Source: Alviniconcha marisindica (Eukaryota; Mollusca; Gastropoda; Provannidae). Taken from it: a stretch of 64,000 nucleotides of DNA. Positions 50,001 to 56,352 of this stretch are shown here, piece by piece. The notes below the pieces were generated by a model that was not told the origin of the DNA, made no database searches, and saw only the letters and a program-made list of their open reading frames with translations. The stretch is taken from contig JABMCL010002767.1 of assembly GCA_018857735.1 (NCBI GenBank), positions 1 through 64,000 on the forward strand, read 5' to 3'. Both the position numbers and the translations under genes were made by a program. Each line of letters opens with the position of its first letter. Position 1 is the first letter of the stretch.

Positions 50001-50692
50001 TTTCAGGATGAGCTGTGCCAAATCAAGTCTAAGTTCAAACTTGACTTGCTGCAACCACCAATTGAAGATCTCAATTTGGCCTGCGCCAAGTCATGATCTC
50101 AATTTGGCAGGTCACATGCTAACACTGAAACATATCACTCAAACAGGAAGAATATGTAAATACGCACTTTAGGGGCACCAAAAAGTACATGTTTACCGAA
50201 GACTACATAATAACCACACATGTCTGGGTACCCCGTCCCTAATAGGCCATCTCGCCTCCGTGGACGTAAAGCACCAAGAAAGAAAAGTCTGGGTACAGAG
50301 TCCAGTTTTCATATGTACAGATCTGTCTATTTCTTCCTTCTGTCAAGATCACTTCTAAAATCAGTCCAAGACCAGCACTTTCATGCAGACGACACAAACT
50401 AATAAAGTTTGCGCAAGTGTTCTGTTCTTCAAACGTTCGGGACGAAATCAGTACTTAAGTGTCAAACATGCAACGGGTCACTAATATTCGCATTAACGAG
50501 TAAGGCAGTCGAGTCATGCAACGATTGTTTTGTCTCCGTCAGTTCTGTCTCCGTCATCTCACACCTTCTCAAGCCTCCTGTCAGTCCTCCGCTTCCACTG
50601 CTGGATCGCGGCAGTTTCCCGGACAAAATAGTTTTCACTGCTTGCAAGTTGCCCGTTCGTGCCGCCTCAAGCAACTCCTGGTCTTTGCCCAT
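14657..50692 (-). CDS. ANKS1A: ANKS1-type ankyrin repeat/SAM adaptor protein, N-terminal 13 exons (gene runs off left edge)
   Basis: This is the gene-level entry; the exons are listed separately. Members of this family (Odin/ANKS1A, ANKS1B) are cytoplasmic adaptors with N-terminal ankyrin repeats, a long disordered linker, two SAM domains and a C-terminal PTB domain, and they act downstream of Eph and EGF receptors. The N-terminus [15 protein letters not shown] is the family signature. Exons 2-7 give ankyrin repeats with TPLH-type tetrapeptides near residues 61, 94 and 130. Exon 11 carries [15 protein letters not shown], the conserved linker motif. About 713 codons are seen. SAM and PTB exons are absent and should lie to the left of the window. 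CDS spans: 50565-50692, 46788-46874, 32933-33089, 32097-32171, 30594-30815, 26149-26224, 24763-24864, 23868-24048, 20379 (or 20422)-20491, 17578-17980, 16292-16545, 15312-15498, 14657-14854. Whether this is the single invertebrate ANKS1 or one paralogue cannot be told. Confidence 0.93.
14980..15275 (+). repeat. ~85-bp degenerate tandem repeat in intron 12
   Basis: Units share AAGCARTTTAGAAATCGAG, AATAGCACTTAGTAGATGAA and ATGATACCMA blocks; three to four copies are seen. Confidence 0.7.
15312..15498 (-). CDS. ANKS1A: ANKS1 exon 12 (acidic/Thr-rich linker)
   Basis: 187 bp, phase 0 to phase 1. Acceptor CCCTAG|GACAAA and donor CGCAAG|GTCAGC. It encodes [17 protein letters not shown] followed by an Ala/Glu/Val/Thr-rich disordered stretch and ends near EQRLSQ. 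No domain is recognised. It is assigned by phase continuity between exons 11 and 13 and by its open frame. Confidence 0.85.
16292..16545 (-). CDS. ANKS1A: ANKS1 exon 11 (Glu/Ala/Lys helix and conserved PTPDC motif)
   Basis: 254 bp, phase 1 to phase 0. It starts with a charged Glu/Ala/Lys-rich repeat likely to form a single helix. It ends with [19 protein letters not shown] and INPQ, closely matching the vertebrate ANKS1A linker segment GPTPDCSPPSPDTAL. Donor CTCAG|GTGGGA. The acceptor GTGAAG|AG lacks a good pyrimidine tract, but a perfect TACTAAC branch-point sequence lies about 30 bases upstream and this is the first AG after it. The motif is one of the firmest links to the ANKS1 family. Confidence 0.92.
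17578..17980 (-). CDS. ANKS1A: ANKS1 exon 10 (linker with YxN motifs)
   Basis: 403 bp, phase 0 to phase 1, the largest exon seen. Acceptor TGCGCAG|GAACAA and donor TTGCAG|GTACAA. It encodes a low-complexity linker that starts [12 protein letters not shown], with a PPPP run and a Lys/Glu/Asp-rich, Gly/Asp-rich second half. Two tyrosines sit in YxN contexts, MDYVNVDL and ESIYANAT, which match the consensus bound by Grb2-type SH2 domains. It is consistent with the poorly conserved middle of ANKS1 proteins. Confidence 0.88.
19131..19203 (-). mobile_element. tRNA-like sequence (SINE head or tRNA relic)
   Basis: On the minus strand an A box (TGGCTCAGTGG) and a B box (GGTTCAAGTCC) lie 32 bases apart, and an anticodon-loop-like CTCGTGA lies between them. 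The acceptor stem does not pair, the anticodon stem is broken and the T stem has mismatches, so it is not called as a functional tRNA gene. It lies in intron 9. Confidence 0.5.
19440..19550 (+). mobile_element. possible tRNA-like SINE fragment
   Basis: A B-box-like GGTTCAACTCC (19503-19513) follows a GAGTGCCTGAGAGGGG segment that could be a decayed A box. The rest does not fold convincingly. It may be part of the same kind of SINE as the neighbouring 19131-19203 element. Confidence 0.3.
19812..20340 (+). repeat. ~80-bp imperfect tandem repeat, about seven copies
   Basis: Unit with CCCTTCTACRATTCATTTCA, GAGGATGAAATCAGCACTGC and TTGTTCATACCATCRCTGAC. It lies in intron 9 and ends about 40 bp from the exon 9 donor. 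Confidence 0.85.
20379..20491 (-). CDS. ANKS1A: ANKS1 exon 9 (proline-rich linker, alternative ends)
   Basis: 113 bp from a CTACAG|CAG acceptor to the donor GCAG|GTCAGT. The correct frame reads [16 protein letters not shown], then [14 protein letters not shown]. The acceptor is a tandem CAGCAG (NAGNAG), so one residue may be optional. With the strong donor at 20379 the exon ends in phase 1 and does not fit exon 10. With a weaker donor (CGACAG|GTGGAC, exon ending at 20422) it ends in phase 0 and fits. Either the shorter form is used or a small exon of length 3n+2 between 17981 and 20378 was missed. Confidence 0.75.
20492..23867 (-). other. ANKS1 intron 8 (~3.4 kb)
   Basis: Starts next to an (AC)n array at 20595-20700. 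The 99-bp duplication at 22706 and a 27-C run at 23611 are the only structures seen. The stretch 20760-22700 is plain AT-rich sequence. Confidence 0.8.
22706..22903 (+). repeat. 99-bp tandem duplication
   Basis: Unit starts GTGTCAAGAACATTCAACAA and ends GACCGACAGCAGTGGGA. The two copies differ at a few sites. A 25-bp direct repeat (CAGTCAAGGACAAGGCATTC) follows at about 22953 and 22979. Confidence 0.85.
23868..24048 (-). CDS. ANKS1A: ANKS1 exon 8 (proline-rich linker)
   Basis: 181 bp, phase 1 to phase 2, about residues 283-342. Acceptor TCCCAG|GTCACG and donor GACAG|GTAAAG. It encodes a Gly/Pro/Arg-rich disordered linker with [20 protein letters not shown], a plausible SH3-ligand-like stretch ahead of a short charged helix. 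The exon is more GC-rich than the surrounding intron. Placement rests on splice sites and frame continuity rather than a clear vertebrate counterpart. Confidence 0.87.
24144..24547 (+). mobile_element. TIR element, copy 1 (~404 bp)
   Basis: Starts ACTCCAAGCATTGCTTT and ends with its approximate inverse (CAGTGCTTGGAAT). The interior is alignable throughout with copies at 37393 and 47396, sharing for example CTCTGCCAGA, a CTCCAYGCAGCTGTCCACCAA block, GATATAATTTGAGTTGT and GGATGTC.YAAACCA. No long ORF is present. It looks like a non-autonomous DNA transposon (MITE type). It lies in intron 7 close to exon 8. No clear target duplication is seen. Confidence 0.75.
24763..24864 (-). CDS. ANKS1A: ANKS1 exon 7 (end of ankyrin domain)
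   Basis: 102 bp, phase 1 to phase 1, residues 249-282 plus one base. Acceptor TCTCAG|GCGTTG. It encodes [19 protein letters not shown] and a short helix with EALQIIS, matching the family's GIDANIKDSLGRTVLDILK and following LLQ helix. The donor is read as AGTG|GTTGGT. The alternative ATCA|GTGG one codon earlier keeps the same phase. Confidence 0.9.
25008..25250 (-). repeat. GTTGACTGG-family tail with adjoining ~75-bp tandem repeat
   Basis: Starts GTAAGTAAGTAACTTGGTGTTTTATGGCCAGTCAACC (split over the module), then ATATCAGGGTGAGGACCTGG. Three degenerate copies of an AACAAAAGGACAGGGATCTT / GTTAAAAGCTACT unit follow. A SINE with a tandemly expanded internal region is plausible. Confidence 0.55.
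25320..25930 (+). repeat. degenerate tandem repeat related to the exon 6 splice donor
   Basis: Repeats of TTGGTGGCCTGTGTTTATCTC and GTGATGATGRTGGGTG fill intron 6 of ANKS1. Some units read GGTGGACTGTATTTACCTCTGT, almost the exon 6/intron 6 junction GGTGGCAAATGTGTTTACCT. See findings. Confidence 0.8.
26149..26224 (-). CDS. ANKS1A: ANKS1 exon 6 (ankyrin repeat 7)
   Basis: 76 bp, phase 0 to phase 1, residues 224-248 plus one base. Acceptor TTGCAG|ACTGAC and donor CAGAG|GTAAAC. The peptide [19 protein letters not shown] corresponds to the family's EKGSALHEAALFGKVDVV. The sequence around this donor is repeated many times in the following intron (see findings). Confidence 0.94.
29013..29511 (+). 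repeat. (CT)n at 29013-29084 and (AC)n at 29450-29511
   Basis: Dinucleotide tracts in intron 5 of ANKS1, separated by about 365 bp of unique sequence. Confidence 0.93.
29979..30013 (+). repeat. 35-nt poly-C run (longest homopolymer)
   Basis: In intron 5. Other long C/G runs are at 2689-2713, 19051-19070, 23611-23637, 26415-26432, 38413-38434, 48070-48086, 57725-57744 and 63490-63511. Confidence 0.95.
30594..30815 (-). CDS. ANKS1A: ANKS1 exon 5 (ankyrin repeats 5-6)
   Basis: 222 bp, phase 0 at both ends, residues 150-223. Acceptor CCCCAG|AACAAG and donor ACTAGG|GTAAGG. It starts [20 protein letters not shown], matching the family's LTDPT...ETPLDLAA segment, and continues with [20 protein letters not shown]. 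It completes repeat 5 and most of repeat 6. Strong family match. Confidence 0.95.
31034..31410 (+). repeat. (GT)n complex with repeated TTTATTTGCATGCATGTGTAA spacer
   Basis: Three GT arrays are each followed by a TTTATTTRCATGCATGTG spacer (about 31091, 31181 and 31230), giving a higher-order repeat. It lies in intron 4. Confidence 0.9.
31981..32022 (-). repeat. dispersed tail module, partial
   Basis: Reverse partial copy with GTAAACATGTTGCTTTACGTCCACAGAAAC, spanning the GTGGACGTAAAGCA half only. It lies 75 bp from exon 4 of ANKS1. A similar half copy is at 60481-60514. Confidence 0.6.
32097..32171 (-). CDS. ANKS1A: ANKS1 exon 4 (ankyrin repeat 4)
   Basis: 75 bp, phase 0 at both ends, residues 125-149. 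Acceptor TGACAG|ACAAATG and donor CTTCAG|GTAGCA. The peptide [20 protein letters not shown] aligns with the family's fourth repeat (ETALHCAAQYGH in vertebrates). An exon this short is only visible through the ankyrin pattern. Confidence 0.93.
32933..33089 (-). CDS. ANKS1A: ANKS1 exon 3 (ankyrin repeats 2-3)
   Basis: 157 bp, phase 2 to phase 0, residues 72-124. Acceptor TTTCAG|GGATG and donor GTACAG|GTTGTG, which is a weaker donor with T at +3. Encodes the second helix of repeat 2 ([11 protein letters not shown]), then a complete repeat 3 with [16 protein letters not shown]. The frame joins exons 2 and 4 without a break. Confidence 0.95.
33160..33690 (+). repeat. ~75-bp imperfect tandem repeat, about six copies
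   Basis: Unit with CACTCATGTGGACC, TGTCCTGGAAATGACTGACC, TCCTAATAAAGACA and GAGATGATGTCTGACATCCA. It lies in intron 2, beginning about 70 bp before the exon 3 acceptor on the minus strand. Confidence 0.85.
33955..34153 (+). repeat. ~50-58-bp tandem repeat, four copies
   Basis: Unit CACCAGTCTTTCACTGTGTT, then GCCATGCTTTTTCACTAGTTTTGTTAGGAT. It directly precedes the 34236 array. Confidence 0.88.
34236..35170 (+). repeat. ~45-bp minisatellite, about 20 copies
   Basis: Unit ATGTCTGGCAGCCCAGAACT followed by TCTRTTACTTCTTTTTTTAGCAGAG. The T-run length varies between copies. On the plus strand each unit contains a pyrimidine tract plus AG, but this is antisense to ANKS1. It lies in intron 2. Confidence 0.92.
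37393..37804 (+). mobile_element. TIR element, copy 2 (412 bp) with 6-bp flanking duplication
   Basis: Same family as the copies at 24144 and 47396. Ends are ACTCCGAGCGTCGCTTT and the inverse of ACTCCAAGCATTGGTTT. The element is flanked on both sides by TTGCAC (37387-37392 and 37805-37810), as expected of a target-site duplication. No transposase coding is seen. It lies in intron 2. Confidence 0.8.
37861..38190 (+). mobile_element. tRNA-derived SINE, copy 2 with tail module
   Basis: Head GCCAGTTTGGCCTAGGGGTA corresponds to the A-box part of the copy at 7801; the B box has decayed. The body shares AATGAAACATTAAAA and CGCTGCCCATCTTAATGCAGA. A poly-C run (38099-38114) and then the conserved CGTCCCTAATAAGCC...GTGGACGTTAAGCA tail (38138-38184) follow, which suggests that the tail module belongs to this SINE family. 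It sits just downstream of TIR element copy 2. Confidence 0.7.
38649..38903 (+). repeat. (AC)n arrays with repeated AATGTACTAGCACTGCC spacer
   Basis: Four AC tracts alternate with copies of AAAATGTAYTAGCACTGCYT. It is another microsatellite-plus-spacer higher-order repeat, in intron 2. Confidence 0.88.
40743..40818. repeat. perfect palindrome, 36-bp arms with 4-bp loop
   Basis: The left arm (40743-40778, starting ACGGAGAGAGCGTACGTC) and the right arm (40783-40818) are exact reverse complements around CCCA. The arms are GC-rich compared with the flanks and not simple repeats. The flanks stop matching abruptly at both ends. It lies in intron 2 of ANKS1. It could be a real hairpin or an assembly or library fold-back artefact. 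Confidence 0.9.
41315..41690 (+). repeat. 45-bp tandem repeat, about eight copies
   Basis: Unit CAAAGACCTCCTTCCCGAGG followed by GCACGATACTAGTCTTTGCTC. The unit length is a multiple of three, so one frame stays open for 157 codons, but the peptide is only the repeat translated. Confidence 0.9.
43385..44215 (+). repeat. ~165-bp imperfect tandem repeat, about five copies
   Basis: Each unit has TTGACCTTGAACACAGCAAT-like, ACAAGATACTC, GATGATGTACCACCATACYA, AAGTTTGGGTA and TCATATTTTGATTATATGAG blocks. Copies are 15-30 per cent diverged by eye. It lies in intron 2. GACCTTGA-containing satellites are frequent in molluscs (from memory). Confidence 0.8.
45545..46760 (+). repeat. ~185-bp tandem repeat and decaying copies beside ANKS1 exon 2
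   Basis: Two good copies (about 45545-45720 and 45722-45890) share GTTAGTGCATG, GTCCACTATTTA, TTGCTTTACTACCAGTGTCC-type and CACCAATACTGTTAA blocks. Fragments continue to 46760. The core TACCAGTGTCCATTA resembles the exon 2/intron 2 junction. Confidence 0.75.
46788..46874 (-). CDS. ANKS1A: ANKS1 exon 2 (ankyrin repeat 2, first half)
   Basis: 87 bp, phase 2 to phase 2, residues 43-71. Acceptor TTGCAG|TTTG and donor CACAG|GTACTG. The peptide has [20 protein letters not shown], matching the canonical ankyrin pattern and the family sequence around its second repeat. The exon is too short for ordinary ORF calling and was found by the reading frame carried over from exon 1. Its 3' end resembles the minisatellite unit in the adjoining intron (see findings). 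Confidence 0.92.
47396..47738 (-). mobile_element. TIR element, copy 3 (~343 bp, internally deleted)
   Basis: Reverse-oriented relative of the copies at 24144 and 37393. It begins ACTCCAAGCACTGGTTT on the plus strand and ends near AAGGCTTGGGGT. Blocks shared with the other copies occur in reverse order, including TCTGGCAGAGTTTGG and the TTGCTTCCACAGTCTTATTAGT segment. It has diverged and lost material, including the AATATAATTTGAGTTGT block. It lies in intron 1. Confidence 0.65.
49136..49270 (+). pseudogene. relic of a SAP-domain protein N-terminus with in-frame stop
   Basis: An ATG opens a 32-codon frame (starting [20 protein letters not shown]) ended by TAA. Beyond the stop the same frame reads LVARAIGC. 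Together this matches the SAP DNA-binding motif pattern (L..LK.FL..R...SGNK..LV.RA), with the stop in place of one residue. SAP-led proteins of this kind are common in multi-copy, transposon-associated families of invertebrates. No continuing frame follows. It lies antisense inside intron 1 of ANKS1. I infer a degenerate 5' fragment of a mobile or multicopy gene. Confidence 0.5.
50234..50276 (+). repeat. dispersed tail module, CGTCCCTAATA family
   Basis: CGTCCCTAATAGGCC followed by CCGTGGACGTAAAGCACC. It lies in intron 1, only about 290 bp downstream of the ANKS1 exon 1 donor. Confidence 0.75.
50565..50692 (-). CDS. ANKS1A: ANKS1 exon 1 (start codon, N-terminus)
   Basis: Encodes residues 1-42 plus two bases. 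It begins [15 protein letters not shown], the conserved family start, with a good initiation context (A at -3, G at +4). This stretch is the degenerate first ankyrin helix pair. It is followed by a Gly/Ser-rich stretch and ends AGAAG|GTGTGAG, a good donor, in phase 2. The open frame continues into the intron, so the exon must be ended at this donor. Confidence 0.95.
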
Positions 50693-51034
50693 ATTTACGT
50701 GTTGGAAGCCATTAGGAACCGAAGGAATTTAGTTGTTGAAAGCTTGCATGTATCGTCTATCTTTCCCAAATGTCAACTTCCTCTTTTAGCAGACGGCAGC
50801 GCCATCTGTAAAGGAAGCGCTGCCGTGCCAAACTGCAGATACAACAGTTGTTGTTATTGGGTAAATGTTTAATCCTTTGACCAATCATATTTTAGTAGCG
50901 AGTGGGCTCTGTCCCGTGACTGAGCTTAGCTAAAAATAGATGCATGGTGTAAACAAGGCCACAGCTGACAGAGAGAGCGTCGAGACAGCACGCGAGGAAA
51001 TTTGCTCTTCGATCATCACAGAAAACCTTCAACA
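50693..51034. promoter_or_regulatory. candidate bidirectional promoter between ANKS1 and a divergent gene
   Basis: 342 bp separate the minus-strand ANKS1 start from the plus-strand ATG at 51035. The interval holds two CCAAT boxes in opposite orientation (ATTGG at 50856-50860 and CCAAT at 50881-50885). A perfect 10-bp inverted repeat lies at 50793-50802 and 50817-50826. There is no clear TATA box at a sensible place for either gene. Unlike most of the window, it has no long simple repeats. Confidence 0.55.
50695..50749 (-). promoter_or_regulatory. two upstream ORFs in the ANKS1 leader
   Basis: If the leader is colinear with the genome, two tiny ORFs precede the main start. One has 6 codons plus stop (50729-50749, peptide MQAFNN) and one has 5 codons plus stop (50695-50712, peptide MASNT). 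The stop of the second ends two bases before the main ATG. Such uORFs often dampen translation, and the close stop-start spacing could permit reinitiation. The transcript start was not determined. Confidence 0.5.
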
Positions 51035-51055
51035 ATGACGAAACCATTTAATGTG
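51035..51055 (+). CDS. candidate first coding exon of a divergent gene (7 codons)
   Basis: ATG in a good context (CAACAATGA) is followed by six codons, giving MTKPFNV, and then a near-consensus donor GTG|GTAAGTGAG in phase 0. The upstream 100 bp resembles an ordinary non-repetitive leader. The product is not recognised from seven residues, and no following exon could be identified with confidence in 51056-64000, so the remaining gene may start beyond a long intron. It could also be a chance ATG next to a cryptic donor. Confidence 0.5.
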
Positions 51056-51967
51056 GTAAGTGAGGACTTTGATTTTTAAGCGTGAAGCTTTGGGTTTAGT
51101 CACCCCCAGTCTTCTTTCAATCCGTTGTATGCTCCTCATCTTATTTTCATACAGAGCGACGTCATCATGAAGGTTGGCAGTGTGCCTTCTCAAATTCGGT
51201 CAGCGCGCCTTCTTTGTTTCCCTCCCGAAAACACTTGGGACTTGGGCTTTATTTACGTACTACGTCCGAAGCCACTGTCTCAGATTCCTAGGTGTTCCAC
51301 AATTTATTCGGTTTATCTGTTCGTTAATGTCAAATTTACACGTACTCGGATTTTCAGTCAGATCACGCGAGAAAAGCATGTGGCTGCTATTACCAATGTT
51401 GACTCGGAGTAACGGGAATTTCGTGCGGCGGAGCACTTCAACATAATATATTATAGGCTAGGCCTACAAATAGCTGTCTGTCCCTCACGTGCTGAATGTA
51501 AAACTGGACGGTTCGTATCTTTCAAAACTAGGTTGCTTCCCTGATTAAAGCTACCATATCCAGGACGACTGAAAGCCGTTTAATTTTGCTACCTCGGCTG
51601 GCTGTCTTCTTTTCTTCGGCGATGATGTCGGTTGGCTAGTACACAGCTCGCGGGTTTTGGTTAGTGCACGTGTGAGAAGGAATGCCTGTTGGTGGGTGGG
51701 ATGGGGGGCTCATCTTTTCTTTCCGCATAGGAGGGGAGCATCTGCCTTCCGCTCACTTCGTCACTTGTCGACCTTTGGTATTTCTGTTGCTGTTCAAAGG
51801 AACTATAGTATTAATTATTATACATACACATATATATATATCCAATGTGGAAGGGTGCGACGACTGGGGAAATTTTGGTCCGGAACTATGTCCTAAAGAC
51901 TCGTATGATAAGGTGCTCAGACTAAAAAACGTAGACTAGATTTACAGTCGTTTAAATCAAGTTGTTG

Positions 51968-51969
<2 letters not shown>

Positions 51970-52042
<73 letters not shown>
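51970..52042 (+). repeat. (CT)n array, ~36 units
   Basis: Uninterrupted CT tract. Similar tracts lie at 55290-55343, 55893-55962, 58981-59062, 63122-63190 (with trailing AC) and, followed by (TA)n, at 45257-45335. Confidence 0.95.
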
Positions 52043-52046
<4 letters not shown>

Positions 52047-53829
52047 GGCTCATTTAAAAAATATACATTACAATTTACATGTAATGCACATCAACGTCTT
52101 TATCTTTCCTCTCTGTCTTTTCCACTGTCTTGTTGTTAGTATTATGTTCCACGCAGAGTCAAAATATGCCCAAAGAGGGAATTCTAAGATGAATATCAAT
52201 TCCGAAATCACCTGCTCTGCGAACTGGAATTGTGCTGTGCATGAATGATGAAATTGAAGAATAAAATTGTCAATAACAGTCTTCCTGTGGCTTGCCATGA
52301 TCACTGTATTTGTCAAAAGCCTCCAGGAAAGTCAGAGTACAGGACAGTATACCCCTACCTGTGGTTTAGCTCACAGGCAATTTGAAAATGAAGCAGCTCA
52401 ATTCAGACATTCTGGAATAAGCACTCATATTTTAGGAATTCCAGCTTTGAGTAGAGTTCACAATTCTTGAACTCAGCCAATTCCTACTTCACTGGCAATG
52501 GTATGCTGATTTCATGGGATATATTTCCCCAGCATGTACTAAGTTACTAAGTATCATTTCCAGTGAACTTTGTTCAAGCAATAGGCTCATTTAGCAAGTG
52601 ATCAGTGTGTTAGCAACAGCCAAAGAACCAAACTGTGCTCAGTCTTACATTTGACCTGACCTTATTTTATAATCTTATTATTTATTCTCAATGCGCGTTG
52701 CTCTGGCACATTCATGGAGAGAGAGAGAGAGGATGAGTTTGCATTTGTGTATAATATATATATGCTTGTGCACATGGTCGAATGTGCGCACATGTGTGTG
52801 GTGTAGGAGTGCGTGTGAATGTGTTTGTTAAACTTTGATTAGTTTGAACTTACTTGTTTTATATGTAGGACTTTTTATTTCTTTTTATTCATTTCTATTA
52901 TCGTGTAATTTTAACATTATCTACAAGTGTGTATGTGCGGAGGGGGGATGGGTGGGGCATGCGTGCAGGTGCATGAGTTTGTGTGCACGCGCGCGCGTTT
53001 CTTGCTGTTATTGAACTCTTACTCGGCTGTCTTAAAAGTAGGATTTTATATTATGAAATGGAATGTTAATTGTTACTTATAAATGTGTGTGTGTGTTGAA
53101 CTTTTGCTTTGTCTATGTTAGTCTTAGACACAGGACTATATTTTACATTGGAACATTACTCATACTTATGGCGTGTGTGTGTGTGCGTGCGTGCGCGCTC
53201 GGGCAGGTATGTGCGTGTGCGTGCAGCTGTGCATTTGGGTGTTGTTGTTTTTAGTGCAAATGGGTTGCTAGTTGATGTATGTCAGTGTTGTTGTTTGCTT
53301 ATAAAATGTTTGTATGCTTACCGCTTTCAAAACACTTTCCTTGTTGTAAAACTTGGTGAATAAAGAATCTGAATCTGAATGGCCAACAAATAAAAAGTAT
53401 AATAAACTGGGAGATGCAGAGCTCTGTGATTCTTGGATGAACAAAATATGTAGCCGAAACGAAGATGCACATCAAAGAAGCATTATACTTTCCAGGTGTA
53501 GGTACCACACAACATGTAATTGAGCATGTGTGTGCTTAACCAGCCAGCTTTTAGATCAGATCCTTCCACATTTAGTGAACTCTGGCATTGCACTGAGACA
53601 GAAAAGACCAGATGTGTGCCCAGGTTTAAGTGTCACTGTCAGGCTTAAGTGGCACAGTCTGTAATGACCTCCATGTAGCTGTCTAGAGGTCAAGTTTTGA
53701 ACATGGTTCTATAAAATCCAAGCAAACTTGATTGATTTAGTATTGGGAGGGGGGGAGGGGGAGGAGAAGACTACAGTTGTACAACTTCTGCAAGCAACAG
53801 TATATATTTCACATTATAAGGTCAAACTT

Positions 53830-54440
53830 TGTTCCTTGGCGTTAAATGCCCAGGTGCAGTTAAATCAGGGCAAAACAAAGTTTATCAAATTATATAAGTA
53901 CCACAAATAGTTGTTGCAGAATTCCCCAGCTGAACAGCATGGGGGTGTATGCCACTGTACATTGACAGATGAACATTCAACACCCAGTCAAGGTTGAATC
54001 AGGCCAAAACAAAGTTCACTGAATTATAACATTAACAATATATATATATATACTATTTAAAAGTATTACAAATAGTTGTAGTGTTCCCCAGCTGAACAGC
54101 ATGCAGATGTTGAACTGTGATGTCATTGTACATTAACAGGTGAACATTCAACACCCAGTCATGGTTGAATCAGGCCAAAACAAAGTTCATTGAATTATAG
54201 CATTAACAATATAAGTGTTACAAATAGTTGTAGTGTTCCCCAGCTGAACAGCATGCAGGTGTAAAACTGTGATGCCATTGTACATTCACAGGTGAACATT
54301 CAACACCCAGTCATGGCTGAATCAGGGCAAAACAAAGTTCACTGAACTATAACAATATAAGTACTACAAATAGTTTTTGTAGTGTTCCCGGCTGAACAGT
54401 TACAGTATGGGGGTGTATGCCATTGGCATTGTACACTGAC
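53830..54440 (+). repeat. ~150-bp tandem repeat, about four copies
   Basis: Recurring blocks are GGTGAACATTCAACACCCAG, AATCAGGSCAAAACAAAGTT, CTACAAATAGTT and CCCAGCTGAACAGCATG. The first and last copies are partial. Confidence 0.8.
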
Positions 54441-55287
54441 AGGTGTTCACCACAGGGTTGCATCTGTGAACACCACATCTGCCACACACCATCTTCCAAG
54501 GGTGGCATCACTAGTAAAAGTACCTGACATGATGGGGTGGGGAGGGGGGTTGTGTGTTGTAATAGTTTTTCCTTTTTTTGGGGGGGGGAGAGGTTGAATG
54601 AATTTCCACATGGAAGACAGACTAATTACAAAGGCTGGTTTCTTGGCAGCAGGCAAAGCACACAGCAAAGCAGTATTCTGATCTACTCCAGCCCTAATTA
54701 AACCTTGGAGCGTTTGACAGCTCTTGAAGTTTAGTAGCTGGTACCTTAATTCTTCATCAGCTTCATTGTGAGGTTTAGGCAGTTAGCAGGATGTTAAAAA
54801 TCCAAGAACTAATCACATCTGCTTCACTTCCTACATTAATAATAATATCAGAATGAAACAAAGATTGTCTTTGTATATTGTTAAAAATTATTTTGTATAT
54901 TGTTAAAAATTGTACCAACTTTGTCTTAAGGAAGAGGAAGAAAGGCATCAAGCTTTAGTTTAAAAAAAAAACGTTGATAATTAACATTGTCAAAATCCTT
55001 TCATGTGAACTGTTTTCACTTTTGCTTCTTCCTTTTCATGGGGGGTGGAGGGGGGTAAGATAGGACTGCTGTGAAGGCTCAGTTCAGTTTACAACTTTCT
55101 GCTCTCTGTGGGGTAAGGTCTCTGACCTGAGAAAGCTCTCTCTCTCTCTTTTTCCCTTTTTCATCATTACTCCAGTAGTCATTGTTACTATTGTTTTATG
55201 TGTAGCCTATTGGCATGTAGATTAGCAGGGACAGATTGTAAGAATAGGCAACTGCCTAAAATCTTAATCCTTGTGTAATAAAGTTCT

Positions 55288-55346
<59 letters not shown>

Positions 55347-55890
55347 TACATGTCTGTGTATATATATATGAATGTGTGTATATGTATATATTCCTTCTAT
55401 ATCTTTTACTTATTAATTTGTTTATATTTTTGTTGTAGTTGTTGTGTGTTTTTGTTTAATTTTATGTACTAATTTAGTATCCATTTTTTTTTCCTTGTTG
55501 ATATTGTCATTTTTCTTAAGCTTAATTTTATCCCTCCCCTTCCCCTGCTCTCTCTGTAAATTACCCAGTTTTTTTGTTTTGTTTTAAAGTTTTTCTTTGA
55601 GTTTTTTTGTGTGTGTGTGTTTAACTGTTTTAGACTTTTTTGCTCTAGTTGTTTTTCACTGCAATTTTTTTCAGTTATGTTGCAATCGCTGTCTGGTTTT
55701 ATATGTGTTGTTGTTATTATTATTATTATTTTATTAATTGTTGTTTTTATTTTTACTGATGCTGTATTTGTCTATAGCCTTCTGTAATAATATTTAATTG
55801 TGAATGTCTTGGTTATTAGTAGGACTGTAGCAACGGCAGATATGTGAGTCAGCCTTTGTGCTAATATCTTCACAGTTGAGAAATAAAGTT

Positions 55891-55964
<74 letters not shown>

Positions 55965-56352
55965 TCTTCTTCAAAGTTGCTGTAGTTTACGGCCGCAGAG
56001 ACCGTTGGGACTGTTATCCTACAGTGTTAGTGACGGTAGCCCAGGTCCATTCACCTCTTTCACACACAGCTCCCACTCCCTCCTACGTGCGTAGCTTTTA
56101 GTTAGCAGCCGTGACAGATGATAAGTTACGCTACTGTGTGATGCTCTCGGCGGCCTCTGTTCGACGTACTTGATGGCAACTGGTCCAGGCCTCGTTGCGT
56201 CAGGCGGTCATTAATCACCGTTGGGCCACGTAGGTCCACCAAAGATAGTGAGCTACGCGTAGCTTACTACCTTTGGGTCCATGGGTTGGGCCCGCCATGG
56301 ACCTGGGTTGGGCAGTTGATCCTGGCTCCTGGGTGGTGTCGTGGAGGTAAGT

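Larger units (their letters stand above)
46875..50564 (-). other. ANKS1 intron 1 (~3.7 kb)
   Basis: Contains (AC)n at 46965-47011, TIR element copy 3, the poly-C/CCTCCC region near 48030-48095, the SAP relic at 49136, and a tail module at 50234. The rest is unique AT-rich sequence. Confidence 0.8.
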
